Of a stretch of DNA of 54,092 nucleotides, positions 43,654-51,891 are shown in pieces; position 1 is the stretch's first letter, and every line of letters begins with the position of its first letter. Where the stretch lies: positions 1 to 54,092 of the forward strand of contig CAYGXU010000009.1 of the NCBI GenBank assembly GCA_964353875.1, given 5' to 3'. The notes beneath the pieces are model-generated. The model was not told the DNA's origin. It saw nothing but the letters and a program-made list of their open reading frames with translations, and did not search any database. The stretch comes from MGNI01 sp964353875. GTDB lineage: Bacteria > Chloroflexota > Anaerolineae > Anaerolineales > E44-bin32. Both the position numbers and the translations under genes were made by a program.

Positions 43654-43733
43654 TATTAAGCTATTATGCTTAATATGTTCTATATTTAGCGATAATGCTT
43701 AATAATGACCTATTTTAGCATATAGACTGAATA
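43654..43733 (-). repeat. Three 22-bp dyads with exact 29-bp period (iteron-like operators)
   Basis: Units at 43654-43675, 43683-43704 and 43712-43733, each starting 29 bp after the last. The first is a perfect palindrome with arms TATTAAGC and GCTTAATA around a 6-bp centre. The second has arms TATTTAGC/GCTTAATA, the third ATTTTAGC/ACTGAATA. Seven bp of unrelated sequence separate the units. The SatD-like gene begins 92 bp away. It is probably a cooperative binding site for the HTH of that protein. The rest of the gap (43571-43967) has no supported gene. Confidence 0.8.
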
Positions 43734-43967
43734 TTGATCAAGGGCAAGTTGGGCATGATATCAGAGGATCCAAACAGCGGGATCGTCCTCTTCTGGATCG
43801 AAATTTCTTCATTGAAAAAACGGCTATCTGAGGGAAATATCCACAAGAAAGCCAGGGAAGTCAGCAATGAAAAAAACCATTGAATAACCAAGATCATACT
43901 TAACGAAAAACAGCCTTATCTGCAGATCCCTTAGATCAACAGGAATTCGATCTGGTTTGCCTCTGCT

Positions 43968-45029
43968 CTATTGGATCCAAACGGAACCCAAATCGACAGC
44001 AGGATCGTTGGTAAGATTGGTAAGCCCACTGCCATCGGTGTTGATCAGGAAAATATCGACATTGCCATCCCGTTCTGAGTGGAAGAGGATACTTTTTCCG
44101 TCGGGTGACCACGTGAAATCGCCTTCTGGGGCATCCTGCGCAGGGTGATTGGTTAAATTGACTTCATTTTCCCCATTGGCGTCAATGACATATACATCCG
44201 CATTTTCATCGCGGTAAGAGACAAATGCGATCTGCTTCCCATCAGGCGACCAAACAGGAAATCCATCGAAACCCTCACTGGTTGTAACACGGGTAACATT
44301 CTCTCCATTCGTATCCATCAAATAAATATCCACATTGCCGTCATGTTCCGAGGTAAATGCGATTTTCTTTCCATCCGGAGACCAATCAGCCAGTGCGCTG
44401 GAATATTCGATATCGGTTAGCCGAGTCGTTTGCGAACCATCCACTGGAGTCACATAAAGCGCTGGCCGGTCTTCGCGAGTGGAGGTAAAGAGCACAAATT
44501 TGCTATCGGGGGACCAATCCGAGAAACGATTGGCTGATAAGTCATTGGTCAGATTACGCACGTTGCCTGTCCTAATTTCCACCAGATAGATATCCGATTG
44601 ACCGGAAGCACCACTGTCAAAAGCCAGCCAATCACCATTCGGCGACCAAAATGGAGCGACGGGGATGATGGGCATATCTTCCGCCAAGGCGATTAACTTC
44701 TTTCCGCTCGCATCCATCCTGTAGAGCGAGAGCGTCTCTGTATCACGGGATGAAAGAAAGGCGATGGATCGCAGCTTTCGCGACCAACTTGGCATCCCAT
44801 CCTGTGCTTCGTTACCTGTCAGATTCACTAAATCAGACCCGTCTGGATTCATCACATACAATTCATAATTCCCTTCGCGATTGCTCATAAAAGCAATTTT
44901 TTCTGGGAGGAACCGATCTTTTATCAGCAGAAAAACAACGAATTGTAAAAGAAAGAGAGCAGCGACAAAAAACAGAGGGCGGAATTTTCTAAACTTATTC
45001 TTTGTTTCTTTTTGAGCTGTATCCAGCAT
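43968..45029 (-). CDS. TolB-like WD40/PD40 beta-propeller protein
   Basis: A 353-residue protein with one N-terminal transmembrane helix (about 18-37) and seven repeats of about 43 residues, each with a W-S-P-D-G-K-x-I-A-F core followed by D-I-Y-L. It resembles the propeller half of TolB but lacks the TolB N-terminal domain, so a role in the Tol-Pal system is unlikely. It is an outward-facing propeller, probably for binding proteins or glycans. AGGTGA lies seven bases before the ATG, behind a structured leader (45058-45181). Confidence 0.83.
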   Translation of the reverse strand: MLDTAQKETKNKFRKFRPLFFVAALFLLQFVVFLLIKDRFLPEKIAFMSNREGNYELYVMNPDGSDLVNLTGNEAQDGMPSWSRKLRSIAFLSSRDTETLSLYRMDASGKKLIALAEDMPIIPVAPFWSPNGDWLAFDSGASGQSDIYLVEIRTGNVRNLTNDLSANRFSDWSPDSKFVLFTSTREDRPALYVTPVDGSQTTRLTDIEYSSALADWSPDGKKIAFTSEHDGNVDIYLMDTNGENVTRVTTSEGFDGFPVWSPDGKQIAFVSYRDENADVYVIDANGENEVNLTNHPAQDAPEGDFTWSPDGKSILFHSERDGNVDIFLINTDGSGLTNLTNDPAVDLGSVWIQ

Positions 45030-45057
45030 GGTTCATCACCTTTCTGCAATCCAGCTG

Positions 45058-45181
45058 ACACCCCCTCGGTACCGGGTGTATTCCATTTTGATGTTGCGTG
45101 CTACCTTTGGTGTTGAGGGAGGGGCAGTGACCCAACTCTCATCACGGGAGTACAAGATGCAACACTCTATGGAATACACCC
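45058..45181 (-). ncRNA. Candidate structured leader (riboswitch-like) of the TolB-like gene
   Basis: On the minus strand a long outer stem pairs 45181-45169 with 45086-45074 (13 bp, GGGTGTATTCCAT/ATGGAATACACCC). A second stem pairs 45064-45059 region TGTTGC/GCAACA inside it (45097-45092 with 45164-45159). The inner 60 bases carry GTGA/TCAC and GTTGGG/CCCTCAAC pairings. The 3' arm of the outer stem can instead pair with GGGTGT at 45063-45058 just downstream, a mutually exclusive fold close to the ribosome site. I recognise no known riboswitch. It might also be a MITE-like repeat. Confidence 0.5.
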
Positions 45182-45377
45182 CTGCATATACTTATTTTCT
45201 GGATGGAAACGTCATAAATTGTACAATAGATTCTTCATTCAGTTCGCTATTATGCAAACGATGCCCACACTGCAGATGAAGGAGCCATCTTTGAGGAAAT
45301 CCGCCTATTAATTCATACCCGAAGGTCACTGCAATTGCCCATCTAGTATACCAGCAGAGTCTGTCTCCATAGCAGGT

Positions 45378-46895
45378 CTAGAGTAACCGTCGGGGACGAT
45401 ATTGCAGCGCCTCAGCCAAATGGGTAGTTGAGATGCCCTCCTCACCACTTAGATCTGCGATCGTCCGAGCCAGTTTGAGGACGCGATGAAAGGCACGTGC
45501 AGTAAGCTGAAGTTGATTCATTGCCTGTCGAATCAGCGTCCTACTCTGGTCGTTTAAAGGGCAATACTTTCGGACTTCTCCCGGACCCATATCTGCATTG
45601 CAGGTGAAATCCGTCCCTGCAAAGCGCTCTCGCTGTCGTTCGCGAGCTGTTTCCACCCGTTTCCGGATCACGGCTGATGGCTCACCCAGGCGGTCATCGG
45701 TTAGTTTCTCGAAGTCCACTCTGGGCACTTCAACATGAATGTCAATCCGATCGAGTAGTGGCCCCGATATCCGTTTTTGGTAGCGCGTGACCATGGCCGA
45801 AGAACAGCTGCACTCTTTCACGGGATCGCCATAATAACCGCATGGACAAGGATTCATCGCTCCCACAAGCATGAAATTGGCTGGAAAGGAATGCGATCCG
45901 CGCGCGCGGCTGATGGTCACCACCTTATCTTCCAAAGGCTGACGTAATACTTCGAGCACACGCATGCCAAACTCGGGGAGTTCGTCCAGGAAAAGTACAC
46001 CGCGGTGTGCCAGCGAAATCTCCCCTGGTCTGGGCCATGAACCGCCCCCGACCAATCCGGCATGAGAGATGGTGTGATGAGGGCCGCGAAAGGGACGGTT
46101 TTGGAGCAAGGGTAAGCCCCCAGGCAGTTGATCGGCCACGGAATAGATTCGGGTCACATCCAGAGCCTCTTCGATCGTCATCTTCGGCATAATAGAAGGC
46201 AACCCTCTGGCAAGCAATGTCTTTCCTGCGCCCGGCGGGCCGACTAAGAGCACATTATGCCCCCCGGCTGCCGCCACCTCTAATGCCCGTTTCACATGTT
46301 CCTGACCCTTGATCTCACTGAAATCCGTGTGAATCATTTCCATCACTTCTTCTGATTTCTGACCTTTGAAGGGGGGGATGGGCACTACGTCGGAGAGGTG
46401 ATTGACCAAGGCTGTCAGAGATTCGACCGGAATCACTTCGATATTGGGGAGGAGTACCGCTTCGGCCGCATCCTCCTTTGGCACCAGGATTCGTCTGAAA
46501 CCTTCCTGACGCGCAAGGGCGGTCATCGGCAACACCCCACGCACATGCCTCAAAGAGCCATCTAGAGAGAGCTCTCCCACTGCCAATGAACCTTCCAGGC
46601 TCTCGGGGCGGACCTGTCCGGATGCTACCAATGCGCCTAACGCAATGGGAAGATCGTAGGCGGGGCCTTCCTTCCGTAAGGCGGCTGGCGCAAGGTTCAC
46701 CGTCACTCGTTGGCGCGGGAACACCAGGCCAGAATTTTTCACTGCCGCTTGCACGCGTTCTCGGCTTTCTTGAACCGCGATATCAGGAAGGCCAACAATC
46801 GTGAAGGAGGGAAGTCCACGCGAAGTATCGACTTCGACTTCGACAATCGCCCCCTCCATCCCGATAATGGCGCAAGAATGGACCTTCGCGAGCAT
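45378..46895 (-). CDS. comM: ComM/YifB family Mg-chelatase-like AAA+ ATPase
   Basis: A 505-residue protein in the normal length range: an N-terminal Lon-type domain (GLPSFTIVGLPDIAVQESRE), AAA+ core with LLVGPPGAGKTLLARGLPSI (Walker A), and a C-terminal Mg-chelatase helical domain with CPCGYYGDPVKECSC zinc-type cysteines. ComM helicases drive branch migration during natural transformation. It starts six bases after a clear -10 box, with no ribosome site, so a leaderless mRNA is likely. Confidence 0.94.
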   Translation of the reverse strand: MLAKVHSCAIIGMEGAIVEVEVDTSRGLPSFTIVGLPDIAVQESRERVQAAVKNSGLVFPRQRVTVNLAPAALRKEGPAYDLPIALGALVASGQVRPESLEGSLAVGELSLDGSLRHVRGVLPMTALARQEGFRRILVPKEDAAEAVLLPNIEVIPVESLTALVNHLSDVVPIPPFKGQKSEEVMEMIHTDFSEIKGQEHVKRALEVAAAGGHNVLLVGPPGAGKTLLARGLPSIMPKMTIEEALDVTRIYSVADQLPGGLPLLQNRPFRGPHHTISHAGLVGGGSWPRPGEISLAHRGVLFLDELPEFGMRVLEVLRQPLEDKVVTISRARGSHSFPANFMLVGAMNPCPCGYYGDPVKECSCSSAMVTRYQKRISGPLLDRIDIHVEVPRVDFEKLTDDRLGEPSAVIRKRVETARERQRERFAGTDFTCNADMGPGEVRKYCPLNDQSRTLIRQAMNQLQLTARAFHRVLKLARTIADLSGEEGISTTHLAEALQYRPRRLL

Positions 46896-46901
46896 AAGAC
46901 C

Positions 46902-46930
46902 AGTCTAGATGAGAAGGTGTAGAAGGTCAA
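46902..46930 (-). promoter_or_regulatory. comM promoter (leaderless)
   Basis: TTGACC (46930-46925), 17 bp, TAGACT (46907-46902), then six bases and the ATG. Confidence 0.65.
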
Positions 46931-46937
46931 GGGAAAC

Positions 46938-47003
46938 TCCGCATAACCAACGCATGTGCATAGTGATAACCAGGCGAGAGCAATGAATCTGATCTTATGC
47001 GGA
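46938..47003. repeat. Inverted repeat in the comM upstream region
   Basis: TCCGCATAA (46938-46946) and TTATGCGGA (46995-47003), 9 bp perfect, 48 bp apart, just upstream of the comM -35 box. It could be a regulatory loop site. No gene is seen between 46931 and 47130. Confidence 0.35.
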
Positions 47004-47130
47004 ATGCGATCAGCTCTTCAGGCCTATGGTGCAATATGTATAGAAGGGTATCGCCCTTCAACCATGGGTTTATCGATGACCTTCATGCCCTGCTAATCAA
47101 GGATAGAATCACACCTATGCCATGAACGAT

Positions 47131-48537
47131 CTAAGCGCCCTCGTCCTTACTCAGACGTGAGAGCGCGCTCCGACTAAACTGCCAGAGGAAAATGGTTTGT
47201 ACGATGGCTCCAATGCTAAAGGCCGACCACCCCAGATAGAGCCCTATCACCTCTCCCCTCATGACCCCCACCCATAGCACAACCCCTGCAACCAGGAGGA
47301 ATGCAGCAACCGATATCGTAATACTTCTCGTTTGGCGCAAGTACAACAGGATTCCCTGGAAAAGGCTTTGTACTGCATTTAAAGCCGGCAGGGGCAAAGC
47401 GAACCAAAGCGCAGTCGCTCCAAGGGAAGCCAATTTCGGGTTGAGTGCCGAAATCCAAACAAACCATACTTTTGAAAGTGGTGTGCAGCCAACCAATATC
47501 ATGAAGGACGTTGTGAGAAAAACCAAATAGAATGTAAAACGTTTCAGGCTCGGATACGATTTGGGCTTATCCAGCAACGCCACCACGACTTCGTTGTAAG
47601 CAACACCAAGGCTTCGTAATAGGAATACCAATCCGGAAAGGACTGGCCAAACTGCAAGGGAAGCCAAAGCCTCTGGCATCCTACTCAAGGCCGCGCTGCC
47701 CAATGGCTGGATCATCATGGTCAGCAAAGAAGTCATGACCAAGGGGAAATAATAATCAAGAAAGGAACGCACCGTCACCCCATCTGGCACTGGCGTTGCC
47801 AGTTTCACCTGGTTATCCAGGACAGGTCGTACTCGCAAACCCGCATATAGCGCTTCACTCAGCACACCGCAGGAAACGGCCACACCCGCTACCGCAATCC
47901 CAGGAATGGTCCCAATCCAATATCCAAGAGCCAAGACCAATCCGTCTGTGATGAGTCGAACGAGCGTCCCCCAGCCAACGACTTTGGTATGTCCAAAACG
48001 GATCAGGACACCTTGATTGAAACGACGGTAAGCAATCGACCATGTCCAGGGAAGCATCAGCCGCAAACCGATTCGCGCGGGTTCTACAATCTCCGCTGGT
48101 GGATTAATTAAACCGACGACAATCAGGTCAAAAAGGGGCGTGAAAGAGATCAAGAAATGCAGCAATGTGAGAGAGCCTCCCATGACCATCATGAAACGTC
48201 TTAACTGCTGATAGGAACCCCAATCTTTGCTTAATGCCGTTGAAACTGCCAAAAGCATGATGATTGGAGCTTCGATCAGCATGGATACCGGAAAGACGAC
48301 CCCGCCCCAGGCTGCAAGGTTTATTTCAGGAGAGGGCAGACGCGCGACAACTGCGCTCAATGCAGGCAATTCAAATGCCATTAGAATCCAACTGGCGGCC
48401 AAAGGCCACCAGGTACGGAAGACATTTGACAATGGCAGAATCGGATCTTGGCACTCATCGTCGGTCTTAGAATTTCTCCTCTTGAACCAATCCTTGAGGC
48501 CAGATCCCCTGCTGTTTGGGATGTGCTCTGAACGCAT
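47131..48537 (-). CDS. MOP-superfamily membrane protein (MATE/flippase-like)
   Basis: A 468-residue protein with about twelve hydrophobic helices and a polar N-terminal tail of 35 residues. The pattern of two bundles of six and stretches such as WPLAASWILMAFELPALSAV and VASCGVLSEALY-like segments suggest a distant MOP exporter. It does not fit canonical MATE motifs well. Its ATG overlaps the hpt stop (TAATG), so the two are co-translated. Substrate unknown. Confidence 0.6.
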   Translation of the reverse strand: MRSEHIPNSRGSGLKDWFKRRNSKTDDECQDPILPLSNVFRTWWPLAASWILMAFELPALSAVVARLPSPEINLAAWGGVVFPVSMLIEAPIIMLLAVSTALSKDWGSYQQLRRFMMVMGGSLTLLHFLISFTPLFDLIVVGLINPPAEIVEPARIGLRLMLPWTWSIAYRRFNQGVLIRFGHTKVVGWGTLVRLITDGLVLALGYWIGTIPGIAVAGVAVSCGVLSEALYAGLRVRPVLDNQVKLATPVPDGVTVRSFLDYYFPLVMTSLLTMMIQPLGSAALSRMPEALASLAVWPVLSGLVFLLRSLGVAYNEVVVALLDKPKSYPSLKRFTFYLVFLTTSFMILVGCTPLSKVWFVWISALNPKLASLGATALWFALPLPALNAVQSLFQGILLYLRQTRSITISVAAFLLVAGVVLWVGVMRGEVIGLYLGWSAFSIGAIVQTIFLWQFSRSALSRLSKDEGA

Positions 48538-49085
48538 TACTTTTGATAAATTTCTCTTTTTAACTCGGCAATATAAGGAAGTGTTCGATACGTGTCAGCA
48601 TAATCGAGGCCATATCCAACTACCCATACATTGGGGATTTCGAATCCAATGTATTCTATGGGGACATCGACTGCATTACGATATTTGCGCAATAGCACAC
48701 AAGTCTTCAACGAGGCTGGCTGACGCCCTCGGAGCAGACGATGCAGATAATGCAATGTAGATCCGGTATCAACGATGTCCTCTATAATCATTACATGCTC
48801 GCCTTCGATGGGGCGTCTTAAATCCATCAAAATCCGCACTTCACCTGTACTCTCGGCTGAACCACCATAACTTGAAAGCGCCATAAAATCTACTCGATGG
48901 GGGATGGTGAGATGCCGCGCCAGATCTGCTAGAAAAATAAAGGCGCCTTTCAAGATTCCTATCAGATTCAGACATTCGATGTCCGCATAATCCTGCGAGA
49001 TCTGCTGGGCGAGTTTTTGTACTCTTTCTTCGATCTCTTCTTTGGATATTAAAATTCGCTCAAGATCATCCTCTGGGTATGCCAC
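48537..49085 (-). CDS. hpt: Hypoxanthine phosphoribosyltransferase
   Basis: A salvage enzyme making IMP (and GMP) from the base and PRPP. VMIIEDIVDTGSTLHYL is the PRPP loop, GILKGAFIFLADLARHL the early loop, and YIGFEIPNVWVVGYGLDYAD the base-binding region. GTG 49085 lies eight bases after GAGGAG; an upstream GTG (49094) is possible. It starts an operon with the membrane protein. Confidence 0.94.
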   Translation of the reverse strand: MAYPEDDLERILISKEEIEERVQKLAQQISQDYADIECLNLIGILKGAFIFLADLARHLTIPHRVDFMALSSYGGSAESTGEVRILMDLRRPIEGEHVMIIEDIVDTGSTLHYLHRLLRGRQPASLKTCVLLRKYRNAVDVPIEYIGFEIPNVWVVGYGLDYADTYRTLPYIAELKREIYQK

Positions 49086-49126
49086 CTGCTTCACTCCTCA
49101 ATAAAATAATCGTTTCCTCCGCGATT

Positions 49127-49161
49127 GGATCGTGCGATCCTCAGGATGCTTTCTCATCCTG
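49127..49161 (-). promoter_or_regulatory. Two adjacent hairpins in the hpt leader
   Basis: CAGGATG/CATCCTG (49161-49142) and GGATCG/CGATCC (49140-49127), both perfect, lie 40-75 bases before the hpt start. No known purine riboswitch motif is visible. The role is unknown. Between 49162 and 49450 I find no supported gene. Confidence 0.4.
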
Positions 49162-49450
49162 CCCAATAGCACTCAAAGGATTTTACTCCATTTCCCGAGA
49201 GAAGCCTTCGCTTAATGTCAGATGTCCGGATAGTTTCTTGGCTTTTATCACAACTACTTATCGCGGCGCATTCTTAATACAGGGAAGTGGAATATAAAAA
49301 CGCCGTGCTGAAAATTGCCTATCAATTACGCTATGAAAATCTTTCACACTCACGTATGGATCTGCAACTTTCATACACCCTCTCCCGGTTTTTGATCTCA
49401 CACCTTCTATCGTTCTTTTTTCCGCAATACTGATTGACTTCGACGAATGA

Positions 49451-49630
49451 TCATTGCCGGATTTGACCGAGGATCTCATCAGCCCGCTGCATCTCTTTAG
49501 ATGTTAGAGAGCCGAAATCGATCGCAGCCATGCCGACTTTTGCTTGCTCGACTGTTTTGATTGCGTGGATAGGAATTTCTCTCCGACAACTGCTCATCAC
49601 TCCAGATGGATATGAATCAACTCTTCCACA
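49451..49630 (-). pseudogene. C-terminal remnant of an aldo/keto reductase
   Basis: The minus strand reads IPIHAIKTVEQAKVGMAAID then FGSLTSKEMQRADEILGQIR and a stop at 49451. The pattern IP-x2-K-x-x-EQ-x-x-x-N/M-x-x-A-x-x-FG-x-L is that of the C-terminal end of aldo/keto reductases. No start codon or upstream domain is present, and the frame runs into the neighbouring acyl-CoA dehydrogenase remnant. It looks like a decayed gene. Confidence 0.5.
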
Positions 49631-49670
49631 CGCGTCAGAAATCCATTCGACATAAACTATGACATCACGA

Positions 49671-50730
49671 TCAAACCGAAACGGGATACCAAATGCAATC
49701 TTGCTCTAACGCCCAATCAGGAAAACCTTCTTTCCTCAGAAAATAACTGCAATAGAGATCTGCTAATTGGAGATAACGTTCACCTCCATGCTCAGCCAAT
49801 GCCACCAGCAAAGCAACCTGAGCGACGTCCGCCAGGGTGGCCAGCGTTTCTTTCCCACGCCATTGTGCCCTTTCCAATGGTAAAGTCGAAACCTGATCGA
49901 TTGTCTTCTCCAGAATCTCACGGGCAAATTGAATCTGGGGCGATTTGACCGCTATCAAGATGGGAAGCATGTCATCCAGAAAGGCCTCATGAGCCCCTTT
50001 CTTCGCCATGACTTCCAGCAGTTCTAGCGCCTGGATATTGCTCGTACCTTCCCAAATGGGTGTGATCAGCGCTTCTCGATGCAAGCGTGCAACCGCATAT
50101 TCATCCAGAAAGCCCAGCCCCCCGAATAATTCCATCGCCAATTGAGTAACCGTGGCAGCATGATCCGCAGTCCGGTTCTTGGCGAGGTGGGAGAGGAAAC
50201 GGGCGTAGTGATATTGAGGGCTATAAGGAGGGCGATCGTGCCAGGCTTTTTGGAAAGCATCCACGGCGTGGAAGACCAGCGCCAACCCACCTGCTGTGCG
50301 TACCGCAATCTCTGTTAAATCGCGACGGATGAGGACATGTTGCAGCAGTTCCTTTCCGAAGGCGGATCGGGCTTTTACTCGCTGGAGTGTCTCCAGATGG
50401 GCCTTGCGTGACAGCCCCATGGCACCGATAGCATTGGCAAGCCGTGAGACGGTGAGGGTCTCCATCGTATAATAAATCCCCTCCTCTGCCTTGCCAATTA
50501 AATAAGCTTCACTCCCTTGTAGTTCAACTTCTCCCGTAGGAACTGCACGTGTGGCGCTCTTGCGTTTGAATCGTCGGACGCGGTAATTCAGATTCCCTTC
50601 TCGATCGAGTCGAGGGACGAGGAACATCGCCATGCTGTTCCCACTCCGGCCAGTAACGTCCCAGGATAAATTAAAGATCAGGTTCGAGCTGCCAATGGTT
50701 CTTCCCATAGATGTAGGACTGATATTGCAT
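49671..50730 (-). pseudogene. Acyl-CoA dehydrogenase with internal deletion and frameshift
   Basis: The main frame encodes the middle beta-domain end (MAMFLVPRLDREGNLNYRVR) and the full C-terminal helical domain (MGLSRKAHLETLQRVKARSA, LFGGLGFLDEYAVARLHRE, TPIWEGTSNIQALELLEVMA), of the AidB-like group that carries a C-terminal extension. The N-terminal domain and half of the middle domain, some 200 residues, are missing. The original start survives in another frame: AGGGGAGG, eight bases, ATG 50730, encoding MQYQSYIYGKNHWQLEPDL before a stop. A deletion of several hundred bases has joined the two ends out of frame. Confidence 0.75.
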
Positions 50731-50936
50731 CGTTCTTGCCTCCCCTTTTTAGACAATAGCCATTTCAGATAGAATGGAAGAGAGGAAACGAGGCATGGTT
50801 TCCTGGATAGATGGGGCTCAATTCTCTTCCCTCTGCCATCCGGATACAGGAATCCTTAGCTCTAATCCTCTCCTCACCATTAACTTCAGAGATTGTCCAA
50901 AGGAACTTATCCCCCCCGAGAAATTTATCAGATTGC

Positions 50937-51341
50937 TTATGGATGCGGGAAACGTTTATCTAAAATCCCAAGCAATTCCGCGACCCGTTTCAAAATTGGT
51001 CGAAATGTCGCTTGCACAAGAACATCGGGTGGAAGACCGATCGATAGATAACGATCCTGCTTGATCATGACCATTAAGTATTGACGAGTAGAACCAGCGA
51101 TATTCACATAGCGCAATTGTCCTCCCATCACTTCATCTAATACGCGCTCAGCGACCATCACCGCCGCAGCTGTAATCCCTGCAATCCCATCCGGATTTAC
51201 ATCGGGTTTGGCAGGGACACAGCCCATCACCAAGCCATTTTGCTCCACTAAAGCAATCCATTGGGTATGGGGAATATCGCGCGCAAGCAACGCGAGCACA
51301 CGTAGAAGTTCCTCTTCGCGGGTGATAGATTCAGGGTGCAT
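50937..51341 (-). CDS. Roadblock/LC7 domain protein
   Basis: A 134-residue single-domain protein. IAGITAAAVMVAERVLDEVM and the pattern of alternating helix and strand (YVNIAGSTRQYLMVMIKQDR) are those of bacterial Roadblock/LC7 (MglB-like) proteins, which regulate small Ras-like GTPases or act as scaffolds. No MglA-type GTPase is adjacent. GGAG is 12 bases before the start, with some purine-rich sequence closer. Confidence 0.72.
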   Translation of the reverse strand: MHPESITREEELLRVLALLARDIPHTQWIALVEQNGLVMGCVPAKPDVNPDGIAGITAAAVMVAERVLDEVMGGQLRYVNIAGSTRQYLMVMIKQDRYLSIGLPPDVLVQATFRPILKRVAELLGILDKRFPHP

Positions 51342-51362
51342 GGCTCATCTTCGCTCCATTAA

Positions 51363-51485
51363 CTATTCACCCCTTAGATTATCCTTTCTGTCCCCTGAAA
51401 GCAAGTCATCACACGCCTTCGTTTCCAGCTCTACAATCAAATAAAGCACCTCGGATACAATCGGTACAGGATATTTCTTGTGCAT
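51363..51485 (-). CDS. Possible small protein or gene remnant upstream of the roadblock gene
   Basis: ATG 51485 opens a 40-residue ORF, MHKKYPVPIVSEVLYLIVEL and on to a stop at 51363. The frame extends upstream through a hydrophobic stretch (IFLGLGWLLG) before a stop, which suggests either a TTG-started membrane protein or a fragment of a longer one. Composition looks protein-like. No family recognised. Confidence 0.35.
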   Translation of the reverse strand: MHKKYPVPIVSEVLYLIVELETKACDDLLSGDRKDNLRGE

Positions 51486-51891
51486 CCCTAACAACCACCC
51501 AAGCCCAAGGAAGATTGGCTGATGCTCGCCTTTAGGTTAAAATCACTCTAGTATGGATACCCTCACCTTTGGCTACTGCAGAGGATTCTGCGGCTTGTTC
51601 AGACTCGCAATCTGGATGGCGTTTCCTTATCCTATCGAGGGTTATAGGCTGGGAAGCGCTTCCCATGAAAGCCTTCCTTTCGCAACCATGGACCGGGCTG
51701 TATCAATCTTTTTTTCTGTATTCATCCAACAAGGCATCCTTTCTTGTCAGTTATGGAATAAAATGAAAAGAGTATTTCCGCAAGTGAGAGTATGTTTCCA
51801 TCCCTTCGCGGAACACTTCTGGATTTTCGAGTTCATCCCTCAATTTAAAAAGATCAGTTAAAATTGAACCGTTCAGCGCGAGAACAAAATA
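51486..51891. other. Intergenic region before psuK
   Basis: A 102-codon plus-strand ORF at 51553-51861 is rich in Phe, Cys and Trp and matches nothing; I do not accept it as a gene. No clear promoter or repeat. Confidence 0.35.

Noticed and set aside
43654..43733. CRISPR-like repeat pattern
   Set aside because: Only three units of 22 bp with 7-bp spacers and internal dyad symmetry; spacers are too short and no cas genes are present.
51553..51861. 102-codon ORF before psuK
   Set aside because: Unusual composition (Phe, Cys, Trp), no ribosome site, no family; a second overlapping frame is equally open.
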